In this document: piece after piece, positions 1-5,736 of the stretch | Position numbering within the stretch: position 1 is the first letter of the stretch | Layout of the letters: every line of letters begins with the position of its first letter | Assembly (NCBI GenBank): GCA_028290385.1 | Contig: JAQGJZ010000200.1 | Location: forward strand, 1 to 10,374 | Source: Enterovirga sp. | GTDB lineage: Bacteria; Pseudomonadota; Alphaproteobacteria; Rhizobiales; Beijerinckiaceae | DNA: 10,374 bases | Direction: 5' to 3' | Notes under the pieces: model-generated | Seen by the model: the letters and a program-made list of their open reading frames with translations, nothing else | Told to the model about the DNA's origin: nothing | Database searches by the model: none | Translations under genes and position numbers: made by a program

Positions 1-1038
1 GAGGTTGACGGCCTGGTTGCGATATACCTCGAGCGAGGACTCGCCCTCGGACAGCAGCGGGGCGACATCGGGCATGCTCGGCAGGATCAGAACCCCGTCC
101 TGGCCCAGGATGCCGTCGAGCCGGGCCCGGAACTCCTCGCGGCAGCGCAGGCCGGCCGCGAACTCGTCGTCCGTGACATCGCGGCTGAACTGAAAGCGTT
201 CGGCGACGCCAGGGCCGAGCGCCGGGGCGTGTTTTTCGATCATCGGCCCGTCCGTCAGCCAGGCCTCGCGCCCCTGGATGCGCCGGAACGCCCAATACAG
301 CGGCTCGAAACCATCAGCCGAGGTCTCGACGAGCTCCGCCTGGCCGAGGCTGCGCTCGATCGCCTGCACGACGACCGCGAGCGCGCCGCGCACCTCCGTG
401 TCGAGCATGGCGAAGCAATCGGCCGCCAGCAGCAGGCGGGGCGAGGCCGGGAGCGGCAGCGTGTCGGCCCCGAGCAGAACCTCGCCGACCCGAACAAAGG
501 TCTCGCCGTCCCGCGTGAAATGTCCGCAGGTGTCGAGCGAGGGCGCCAGCGCCAGCGCGCCTTCGAGGCTCACCCGCCCGTGCGTGGGGCGAATGCCAAA
601 CAGGCCGCAATGGCTCGCGGGAGCCCGCACGGACCCGCCCGTATCCGTCCCGATCGCGAAGTCGCACAGGCGGTTCGAGACGGCGGCGGCGGAGCCGGAG
701 GACGAGCCGCCCGGAATGCGATCGGGTGCGCCGCCGTTCACGGGCGTGCCGAAATGGGCGTTCTTGCCGTTCATCGAGAAGGCAAGCTCGTCCGTATGCG
801 TCTTGCCGAGGAGGCGCGCGCCGGCATCGAGCAGGCGCTGCACGGTCGGGGCCGTCGTGCGCTTGATGCCCGACAGGGCGAGCATGTGCGGCGAGCCGCC
901 CCCGGTCGGGTAGCCGGCGACGTCGAACAGGTCCTTGGCCGCGAAGGTCAGGCCGGCAAGTGGGCCCTCGGCCGCGTTCGGCACCTCGACGGCCGGGTAC
1001 GGGACAAAGGCGCGGGCGGGATCGTCAGAAAGAAGCAT
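1..1038 (-). CDS. Amidase-signature family amidase (AMI1-like), C terminus cut by window edge
   Basis: This is a hydrolase of carboxylic amides, probably cytoplasmic since no signal peptide is visible. The 346 visible residues start at ATG 1038, preceded by GGAG about 6 nt upstream, and run off the left edge without a stop. The amidase-signature triad is present: Lys35 in FAAKDLFDV, the cis-Ser near residue 112 in PGGSSSGSAAA, and nucleophile Ser136 in GTDTGGSVRAP. The stretch from SMNGKNAHFGTP to GLFGIRPTHGRVS resembles the plant AMI1 (indole-acetamide hydrolase) and Toc64-like branch more than the GatA branch. The true substrate cannot be read from the sequence. It lies 101 nt downstream of the ABM gene on the same strand, so the two may be co-transcribed. 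The family call is secure; specificity is unknown. Confidence 0.93.
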   Translation of the reverse strand, partial: MLLSDDPARAFVPYPAVEVPNAAEGPLAGLTFAAKDLFDVAGYPTGGGSPHMLALSGIKRTTAPTVQRLLDAGARLLGKTHTDELAFSMNGKNAHFGTPVNGGAPDRIPGGSSSGSAAAVSNRLCDFAIGTDTGGSVRAPASHCGLFGIRPTHGRVSLEGALALAPSLDTCGHFTRDGETFVRVGEVLLGADTLPLPASPRLLLAADCFAMLDTEVRGALAVVVQAIERSLGQAELVETSADGFEPLYWAFRRIQGREAWLTDGPMIEKHAPALGPGVAERFQFSRDVTDDEFAAGLRCREEFRARLDGILGQDGVLILPSMPDVAPLLSEGESSLEVYRNQAVNL

Positions 1039-1139
1039 CGTGTCTCCAGCGTCCGGCTTGCGGAGGCTGGAACCGGCTTATCGGAGCGGCCGGCCTGCCG
1101 CAAATCGCCACGCGGCGGAATAAGATGCAGCCGATCAAA

Positions 1140-1454
1140 TCACCCCGCATGCGGGGTGAGCACATGGATCACGCGGCTCGCCAGCATGTCCTTTGTGCGG
1201 GCGCCGTAGGCCTGCATGTGGGGCGCCGCCGCATGGGCGCGCAGCGCCTCGATGCTCGCCCATTTCTCGACCACCACGAAGCTGTCGGGCCCGATCTTCG
1301 TCTGGAAGGGGCCAACGTCTTCCGCGTCGATCACGGGCCCGTATTCGACGCAGCCGTCCTCGGCGAGCACGGCCGGCACGTTCGCATGCATCTCCTTCAG
1401 CACGGCGTCGCGCATGCCGGATCTGGCCGTGATGATGGCAAGGACATGGATCAT
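1140..1454 (-). CDS. ABM (antibiotic biosynthesis monooxygenase) superfamily protein, YgiN-like
   Basis: A 104-aa protein of the dimeric alpha/beta ferredoxin-like ABM fold (PF03992). Members include cofactor-free quinol monooxygenases and many proteins of unknown function. The visible pattern is typical: an N-terminal strand (MIHVLAIITARSG), the central EDGCVEYGP turn, then VVVEKWASIEALRAH and PHM near residues 62-80, including the usual E-W and H-xxx-PH elements. The start chosen is ATG 1454, with GGGAGAG about 9 nt upstream. The reading frame is open farther upstream, to 1517, but the extra 21 residues do not look like the fold. The stop lies inside an 18-bp palindrome. Transcription is divergent from livM and runs toward the amidase, suggesting a small two-gene unit. 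The exact substrate is unknown. Confidence 0.85.
   Translation of the reverse strand: MIHVLAIITARSGMRDAVLKEMHANVPAVLAEDGCVEYGPVIDAEDVGPFQTKIGPDSFVVVEKWASIEALRAHAAAPHMQAYGARTKDMLASRVIHVLTPHAG
1141..1158. terminator. Perfect 18-bp palindrome over the stop codon of the ABM gene
   Basis: CACCCCGCATGCGGGGTG is a perfect inverted repeat that encodes the last residues and part of the stop of the ABM protein on the minus strand. It is followed in that direction by a weakly T-rich stretch. It could be a weak terminator, or attenuator between the ABM gene and the amidase, or a protein-binding site. With almost no loop it would fold less well as RNA than as a DNA site. Confidence 0.4.
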
Positions 1455-1613
1455 GAGGCGCTCTCTCCCGGATATTTTGCAGCCATCTAGGCCCGGCCGA
1501 GCCGGCGCAGCAAGCAACGGGCGCCATTGGCCCTTCGGCGGGCTTGGCGCTGCCGCGAGGCCGGGCTACCGGGGAAGCGAGCCGCCCGCGAGAGGCGGCA
1601 GCCAGGAGGCGCC
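1455..1613. promoter_or_regulatory. Divergent intergenic region between the ABM gene and livM
   Basis: These 159 bases separate two divergent genes, so they should hold a promoter for each direction. I see no convincing -35/-10 pair on either strand. There is an AT-richer patch near 1472-1480 (GATATTTTG) and imperfect inverted repeats between about 1510 and 1560, but no repeat clear enough to call an operator. There is no remnant of a livH gene here. Confidence 0.4.
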
Positions 1614-1616
1614 GTG
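1604..1616 (+). promoter_or_regulatory. Shine-Dalgarno and GTG start that set the livM N terminus
   Basis: AGGAGG at 1604-1609 lies 4 nt before an in-frame GTG at 1614. The frame is open back to 1527, but that upstream stretch is Arg/Ala-rich and non-hydrophobic. The GTG start gives an N terminus (MFYREAGQFKTSY) that fits this permease family as I know it. Confidence 0.7.
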
Positions 1617-2690
1617 TTTTATCGCGAGGCCGGCCAGTTCAAGACGAGTTACGCGGCCGACATGGCCGTCTTTCCGCTTCGCGAGGACCGGATCGGCATT
1701 GCGGCCATCCTCCTGATCGCGGCGCTCGTCATCCCGCTCTTCGGCTCGGGATTTCTCCTCAACGTCGTGATGATCCCGTTCCTGATCTTCGCGCTGGCGG
1801 CGATCGGGCTGAACATCCTGGTCGGCTATACGGGGCTGCTGTCGCTCGGCACTGCGGGGTTCATGGGGGTCGGGGCCTATGCCTGCTACAAGCTGACCAG
1901 CGCCTTTCCGGGCGTGAACATCATCGTCTGGATTCTCGCCTCCGGCTTCTTCTCCAGCGCGGTCGGTGCCCTGTTCGGGCTGCCCTCGCTGCGCATCAAG
2001 GGCTTCTATCTGGCGGTCGCGACGCTCGCGGCGCAGTTCTTCCTGTCCTGGTGCTTCATCCGCCTGCCGTGGCTGGTGAACTACAACGTCTCCGGCGCCA
2101 TCGAGGTGCCGACCCGGACGCTGTTCGGTGTGCCGGTCACCGGGCCCAATGCGGAGCCGGCGACGCGCTATCTCGTCGTGCTCGGGATCGTCGTGTTCCT
2201 GACCTGGATCGCCTCGAACCTCGTCCATGGACGGATCGGCCGCATGTGGATGGCCGTGCGCGACATGGACATCGCGGCCGAGCTCATCGGCATCAGGCTG
2301 CTGCCGACCAAGCTCCTCGCCTTCGCGGTCTCGTCCTATTTCTGCGGCGTCGCCGGCGCGCTGCTTGTCTTCCTCTGGTACGGCTCGGCCGAGGCCGACG
2401 TCTTCGGCATCGACCAGTCCTTCCTGGTCCTGTTCATGGTGATCATCGGCGGGCTCGGATCGCTGCTCGGCTCGTTTCTCGGCGCCGGCCTGATCTATCT
2501 CCTGCCGATCGGGTTGCGCGCATTCCTGCCGGCAATCGGCATCGACGTGCAGCCCTCGACGGTCGAGCACATGCAGTTCTTGATCGTCGGCTCGCTGATC
2601 ATCGCATTCCTCATCGCCGAGCCGCATGGGCTCGCGCGGCTCTGGCAGACGGCCAAGCAGAAGCTCCGGGTCTGGCCCTTCCCCTACTAA
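1614..2690 (+). CDS. livM: LivM-type permease of a branched-chain amino acid (HAAT family) ABC transporter
   Basis: This inner-membrane permease is one half of the heterodimeric channel in liv-type ABC importers. From the GTG start it is 358 aa. After a short cytoplasmic N terminus there are multiple hydrophobic segments, with the family signature LNILVGYTGLLSLGTAGFMG at about residues 66-85. The cytoplasmic loop that docks on the ATPases is also present (WMAVRDMDIAAELIGI followed by PTKLLAFAVSSYFCGVAGAL). LivH, its usual partner, is not adjacent: upstream lies a divergent gene and downstream terC. It is probably transcribed from the 1455-1613 region. Substrate cannot be deduced; the family carries branched-chain amino acids, amides, urea and aromatic or short organic acids. 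The C terminus ends in a basic, non-hydrophobic tail (residues about 344-358). Confidence 0.93.
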   Translation: MFYREAGQFKTSYAADMAVFPLREDRIGIAAILLIAALVIPLFGSGFLLNVVMIPFLIFALAAIGLNILVGYTGLLSLGTAGFMGVGAYACYKLTSAFPGVNIIVWILASGFFSSAVGALFGLPSLRIKGFYLAVATLAAQFFLSWCFIRLPWLVNYNVSGAIEVPTRTLFGVPVTGPNAEPATRYLVVLGIVVFLTWIASNLVHGRIGRMWMAVRDMDIAAELIGIRLLPTKLLAFAVSSYFCGVAGALLVFLWYGSAEADVFGIDQSFLVLFMVIIGGLGSLLGSFLGAGLIYLLPIGLRAFLPAIGIDVQPSTVEHMQFLIVGSLIIAFLIAEPHGLARLWQTAKQKLRVWPFPY

Positions 2691-2707
2691 CGTCAAAAAA
2701 AAACGTC
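2691..2707 (+). repeat. A9 homopolymer flanked by CGTC direct repeats
   Basis: Immediately after the livM stop lies CGTC, nine adenines (2695-2703) and CGTC again. Such a run is unusual in DNA this rich in GC. It lies outside any gene and marks the boundary between livM and the terC leader. It may be a slippage-prone tract, a relic of a past joining event, or chance. Confidence 0.6.
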
Positions 2708-2718
2708 GCAGCCGGGCA

Positions 2719-2883
2719 GACTTGCGGGCGCGCATTGCCGCCCCCAAGTCGTCCACGCGGGCCGGGCCCCTCTGACGACCTGCGCTGGTCGTGATGTCGG
2801 ACCGCATCGGGCTAGCTCGATGCCGGGGTCTGACGACGTCTCAACGCCTGCGCTCGAGCCGCCCCTGAACCTGAGAGGGAGCG
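2719..2883 (+). promoter_or_regulatory. Structured terC leader with alternative hairpins and a paired Shine-Dalgarno
   Basis: Hairpins read by eye, in order. H1 is 2719-2724 and 2726-2730 with 2739-2743 and 2745-2750, 11 bp with one C-C mismatch. H2 is 2775-2780 with 2787-2792, 6 bp. H3 is 2804-2811 with 2816-2823, 8 bp with one G-U and a CTAG loop; it extends with 2799-2803 to 2827-2831 and 2788-2792 to 2833-2837. H4 is 2851-2854 with 2880-2883 plus 2863-2866 with 2876-2879, placing the terC Shine-Dalgarno (AGGGAG) in a stem. The H3 extension uses 2788-2792, which H2 also uses, so the two exclude each other. The arrangement suggests RNA-based control of terC, possibly by a metal. No transcription start is identified and no known riboswitch consensus is matched, so this is inference from base pairing. 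Confidence 0.45.
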
Positions 2884-3879
2884 ATGGATTTAATCACGAG
2901 CGTTATGTTTCTGGGGCAGCCCCTATGGATGTGGGGAGCCTTTCTTATCCTGGTCACGGGGCTTCTCGCCTTCGACCTCGGCATCCTGCACCGCGATCAG
3001 CGTGAGATCGGGGTGCGCGAGAGTCTCACGCTGTCCGGCATCTATATCGCCCTCGGCCTGGCCTTCGGCGTCTTTGTCTGGGCCCAGCTCGGAAAGCAGG
3101 CCGGCATCGAGTACATCACGGGCTTCGTGATCGAGAAGAGCCTGGCGATGGACAACGTGTTCGTCATCGCCACCATCTTCGGCTTCTTCGCCATTCCACG
3201 AGAGCTGCAGCACCGGGTGCTCTTCTGGGGCGTGCTCGGCGTGATCGTGCTGCGCGCCGTGATGATCGGCGGCGGTGCCGTCCTGGTCGAGAACTTCTCC
3301 TGGATCCTGTACGTCTTTGCGGCCTTCCTGATCCTCACGGGCGTGCGGCTGCTGACGGCGAACGGGGAAGAGCCGGACCTGTCGCGCAACCCCGTCCTGC
3401 GCTTCGCGCGGAAGCGCTTCAGGGTCACGGACACGCTGCACGGCGACCGCTTCTTCGTCCGCCTTCCCGGCGGGCCGAACGGAAGTCTCGCGACCTTCGC
3501 GACGCCGCTGTTCCTGGCGCTCGTCCTGATCGAGGTGGCCGACGTCATCTTCGCGGTGGATTCCGTGCCGGCGATCTTCGCCATCACGACCGATCCCTAC
3601 ATCGTCTACACGTCGAACATCTTCGCCGTGCTGGGCCTGCGCGCGTTGTATTTCGCGCTCGCCGCCGTGCTGCACCGCTTCGCGTATCTGAAGCAGGCGC
3701 TGGCGATCCTGCTGGTGTTCATCGGGTCGAAGATCTTCGTCGCGGACCTCCTGGGCTGGACCAAGTTCCCGGCCGAGTGGTCGCTCGGGATCACCTTCAC
3801 GATCCTCGCGGCCGGCGTGGGCTACTCGCTCTGGCGGACCCGGTCGGAAGCCCCGGCCGGCGCTGCCGACCGGGCGTAA
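2884..3879 (+). CDS. terC: TerC/Alx family integral membrane metal transporter
   Basis: This 331-aa inner-membrane protein belongs to the TerC family (PF03741). The family includes E. coli Alx and Bacillus MeeF/MeeY, which are implicated in Mn2+ export and metalation of exported enzymes, and the tellurite-resistance protein TerC. About eight hydrophobic segments are visible. Both hallmark acidic membrane motifs are present: EKSLAMDNVFVIATIF near residues 84-99 and EVADVIFAVDSVPAIFAIT near 218-236. The latter is followed by SNIFAVLGLRALYF. A polar cytoplasmic loop at about 160-195 (NGEEPDLSRNP through RFRVTDTLHGDRF) separates the two halves. The start ATG follows GAGAGGGAGCG. It sits between livM and livK but has its own structured leader and a strong terminator-like hairpin, so it is probably an independent unit inserted in the transporter locus. 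No ter-operon partners are nearby, which favours an Alx-like metal role over tellurite resistance. Confidence 0.95.
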   Translation: MDLITSVMFLGQPLWMWGAFLILVTGLLAFDLGILHRDQREIGVRESLTLSGIYIALGLAFGVFVWAQLGKQAGIEYITGFVIEKSLAMDNVFVIATIFGFFAIPRELQHRVLFWGVLGVIVLRAVMIGGGAVLVENFSWILYVFAAFLILTGVRLLTANGEEPDLSRNPVLRFARKRFRVTDTLHGDRFFVRLPGGPNGSLATFATPLFLALVLIEVADVIFAVDSVPAIFAITTDPYIVYTSNIFAVLGLRALYFALAAVLHRFAYLKQALAILLVFIGSKIFVADLLGWTKFPAEWSLGITFTILAAGVGYSLWRTRSEAPAGAADRA

Positions 3880-3889
3880 CGGACGGCTC

Positions 3890-3919
3890 GGGCAGCCCGG
3901 TTTCCGGGCTGCCCCCTTT
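3890..3919 (+). terminator. Terminator-like hairpin after terC
   Basis: A perfect 11-bp GC-rich stem (3890-3900 with 3904-3914) closes a TTT loop and is followed by CCTTT, 10 nt beyond the terC stop. The U-tract is short but the stem is very stable. It would insulate terC from livK. Confidence 0.75.
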
Positions 3920-4042
3920 GCCGAGCAGGCTTGCCGGTCCGGCGGGCCCGACTAAAGTCGGGGCATCGGCCGCACGAGGTCCACAACACAATGCGGCAGA
4001 CGACCGACAACAGCCCGCAAAGGGCGTTCATTGGAGGAAACG
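3920..4042 (+). promoter_or_regulatory. livK upstream region
   Basis: These 123 bases lie between the terC hairpin and livK and should carry the livK promoter. A small hairpin, CCCGAC-TAAA-GTCGGG (3947-3962), and GCCC-GCAAA-GGGC (4014-4026) are visible. I could not find a convincing sigma-70 pair. The Shine-Dalgarno GGAGGAAA (4033-4040) lies directly before ATG 4043 and excludes the in-frame TTG at 4031 as the start. Confidence 0.45.
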
Positions 4043-5362
4043 ATGCTCAAGCGTGCGCTCGCACTCGGCCTCGCCGCCGCCACTCTGGCGGCCGCCCCCC
4101 TGCCCGCCGCGGCGCAGGACGGGATCTACGTTCCGCTCTTCACCTATCGCACCGGCCCGTTCTCCGGCTCCGGCATCTTCATCGCCAACGGCATGCGGGA
4201 TTACCTGACCATGCTGAACGAGCGCGATGGCGGCATCGGCGGCGTGAAGCTCCTCGTGGAGGAATGCGAGACCGGCTACGACACCAAGAAGGGTGTCGAA
4301 TGCTACGAGGCCGTGAAGGACAAGAAGCCCGTGATGGTCAACCCGTGGTCGACGGGCATCACGCTGCCGCTGATCCCGAAGGCCGCTGTCGACAAGATCC
4401 CGGTCCTGTCCATGGCGTACGGGCTCTCGGCCTCGGCGGACGGCAACCGCTTCCCCTGGATCTTCAACCCGCCCAACACCTATTGGGACGGGCTCGCCAT
4501 GATCATCAAATACATCGGTGACCAGGAGGGCGGGGTCGAGAAGCTGAAGGGCAAGAAGATCGGCTACATCTATCTCGATGCCGGGTTCGGCAAGGAGCCG
4601 ATCCCGCTTTTTGAGCAGCTCGCCAAGGATTACGGCTTTGAGCTGAAGATGTATCCGGTGGCCGGCACCGAGATGCAGAACCAATCCTCGCAATGGCTCG
4701 GCGTGCGGCGTGACCGGCCGGACTACATGGTCATGTATGGCTGGGGCGCCATGAACCCGACCGCGATCAAGGAAGCGGTCAAGATCAACTACCCGATGAA
4801 CAAGTTCATCTCGGTCTGGTGGCCGTCGGAGGACGACGCCCGCGGCGCCGGCCCGGGCGCAAAAGGGTTCAAGACGCTGAACTGGCACGCGGTGGGTGCG
4901 AACTTCCCGGCCATTCAGGACATCCAGAAACACGTGGTCGACAAGGGCAAGAGCCAGTCGCCGAAGGAGCAGCTCGGCGAGGTGCTCTACAATCGCGGGG
5001 TCTACAACTCGATCCTGATCGCGGAAGGCATCGCCACCGCCCAGAAGGTCACGGGCAAGAAGATGGTGACGGGCGAGGACGTCCGCCGCGGGCTGGAGAG
5101 CCTCGATCTCACGGCGGCACGGCTCAAGGAGCTCGGCTTCGAGGGCTTTGCCGATCCGCTGAAGCTCACCTGCTCCGACCACAACGGGCACAAGGCGGCC
5201 TTCATCCAGGAATGGGACGGCACCAAGTGGGCCAAGGTGACCCAGCCGATCGAGCCGATGGCCGCCAAGGTGCAGCCGATCCAGGAAGCCGCCGCGAAAG
5301 ACTATGTTGAGAAGAACACCGGCTGGCCGAAGCGGACCGAGGCCTGCGACAAGAGCTCGTAA
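4043..5362 (+). CDS. livK: LivK-like periplasmic substrate-binding protein of the HAAT ABC transporter
   Basis: This 439-aa protein captures the solute in the periplasm and delivers it to the Liv permeases (Peripla_BP_6 / type I binding fold). It starts at ATG 4043 behind a strong GGAGGAAA. A Sec signal peptide is clear: a basic MLKR, an Ala/Leu core and probable cleavage after PAAA near residue 24, just before QDGIYVPLF. The mature part shows the two-lobe pattern, with NGMRDYLTMLNERDGGIGGVKL, KKPVMVNPWSTGIT and GKKIGYIYLDAGFGKEP. At about 415 mature residues it is longer than E. coli LivK/LivJ (about 345). It belongs to the longer subgroup often found in Hyphomicrobiales, whose ligands are rarely known. 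Cysteines lie in EECETG, VECYE, LTCSDH and EACDKSS. A 13-bp hairpin follows the gene. Confidence 0.93.
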   Translation: MLKRALALGLAAATLAAAPLPAAAQDGIYVPLFTYRTGPFSGSGIFIANGMRDYLTMLNERDGGIGGVKLLVEECETGYDTKKGVECYEAVKDKKPVMVNPWSTGITLPLIPKAAVDKIPVLSMAYGLSASADGNRFPWIFNPPNTYWDGLAMIIKYIGDQEGGVEKLKGKKIGYIYLDAGFGKEPIPLFEQLAKDYGFELKMYPVAGTEMQNQSSQWLGVRRDRPDYMVMYGWGAMNPTAIKEAVKINYPMNKFISVWWPSEDDARGAGPGAKGFKTLNWHAVGANFPAIQDIQKHVVDKGKSQSPKEQLGEVLYNRGVYNSILIAEGIATAQKVTGKKMVTGEDVRRGLESLDLTAARLKELGFEGFADPLKLTCSDHNGHKAAFIQEWDGTKWAKVTQPIEPMAAKVQPIQEAAAKDYVEKNTGWPKRTEACDKSS

Positions 5363-5369
5363 TCTGACC

Positions 5370-5404
5370 GGGTCGGCCGCGAGCTGCTTGATCGCGGCCG
5401 ACCC
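5370..5404 (+). terminator. 13-bp intercistronic hairpin after livK
   Basis: A perfect 13-bp stem, 5370-5382 with 5392-5404, closes a 9-nt loop 7 nt after the livK stop. No U-tract follows, so it is not a classic terminator. It may instead stabilise livK mRNA 3' ends or attenuate reading into the downstream small genes and livF. That would give the usual excess of binding protein over ATPase. Confidence 0.6.
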
Positions 5405-5413
5405 GCTCGCTCG

Positions 5414-5641
5414 ATGTCGCTGGTCCATAACGAGCGCATCAAGCTCACGGCGAACTGGCTGAATTCGATCTCGGCCGCATCCATGGCGGTCGGCGGCTTC
5501 GCGCAGCTTGCGCCCTTGGCGGCAGGATCGGTCACGCCCGGCAACCCGACCGGCGTCGTCTGGTTCAGCACGGTTTGGATCGTTCTCGGACTCGCACTAC
5601 ATGTCACAGCAAGAATTCTGCTGAAGAGGTTGCAGGAATGA
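5414..5641 (+). CDS. Small two-span membrane protein in the liv operon, function unknown
   Basis: A 75-aa protein with a polar N terminus (MSLVHNERIKLTANWLN) and two hydrophobic stretches, about residues 15-38 and 46-69, ending in a basic ARILLKRLQE. It reads as a hairpin membrane protein with both termini probably cytoplasmic. I do not recognise a named family, though small proteins with a similar MxLVHNERxKL opening occur in Alphaproteobacteria as far as I recall. It lies between livK and livF, and its stop TGA overlaps the next ATG as ATGA. There is no obvious Shine-Dalgarno, and the start lies 9 nt after a strong hairpin, so translation may be weak or conditional. The operon position suggests an accessory membrane subunit of this transporter; that is inference only. 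Confidence 0.75.
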   Translation: MSLVHNERIKLTANWLNSISAASMAVGGFAQLAPLAAGSVTPGNPTGVVWFSTVWIVLGLALHVTARILLKRLQE

Positions 5642-5736
5642 CCCCGTTCCAAATCCTTTTTGGCCCAACCCTGCTCGCTCTCGGCGTAGCGGCCGTGCTG
5701 CTGTTCGCGCGCTGGCAGGACCGGCACACCCCGTGA
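5638..5736 (+). CDS. 32-aa single-span microprotein coupled to livF
   Basis: A short frame of 32 residues begins MTPFQILFGPTLLALGVAAV and ends with WQDRHTP. One hydrophobic segment spans about residues 5-24, followed by a short charged tail, so it looks like a single transmembrane helix. Its ATG overlaps the stop of the 75-aa gene (ATGA, 5638-5641), and its TGA overlaps the GTG start of livF (GTGA, 5733-5736). The two exact 4-nt overlaps, and an otherwise empty 91-nt space, argue that it is translated. GCAGGA just before the ATG may act as a weak Shine-Dalgarno. The function is unknown; a helix that associates with the permease or the 75-aa protein is a reasonable guess. Confidence 0.65.
   Translation: MTPFQILFGPTLLALGVAAVLLFARWQDRHTP

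Noticed and set aside
229..1209. 326-aa plus-strand frame over the amidase
   Set aside because: Arg/Ala/Gly-rich shadow; the minus-strand frame carries the full amidase catalytic triad.
1510..1560. Imperfect inverted repeats as a possible LysR/TetR operator upstream of livM
   Set aside because: The arms match poorly and GC-rich DNA gives many such near-matches; no regulator gene is nearby.
1566..2807. 413-aa minus-strand frame opposite livM
   Set aside because: Extremely Asp/Glu/Arg/Gln-rich with no motif, as expected for the antisense of a membrane protein gene.
2691..2883. yybP-ykoY (Mn2+) riboswitch before terC
   Set aside because: The expected GGGGAG-containing loop and its partner CTGAGA-type loop were not found in a three-way junction. 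CTGAGA at 2871-2876 stands alone in the Shine-Dalgarno hairpin loop.
2884..3879. Tellurite resistance operon
   Set aside because: Only terC is present, with no terA, B, D, E or Z partners, so the Alx/TerC metal-transport reading is preferred.
4028..5428. 466-aa open frame on the minus strand opposite livK
   Set aside because: It mirrors livK in a high-GC codon phase, has a Leu/Arg/His/Asp-rich shadow composition and no family motif. livK with its signal peptide and Shine-Dalgarno explains the region.
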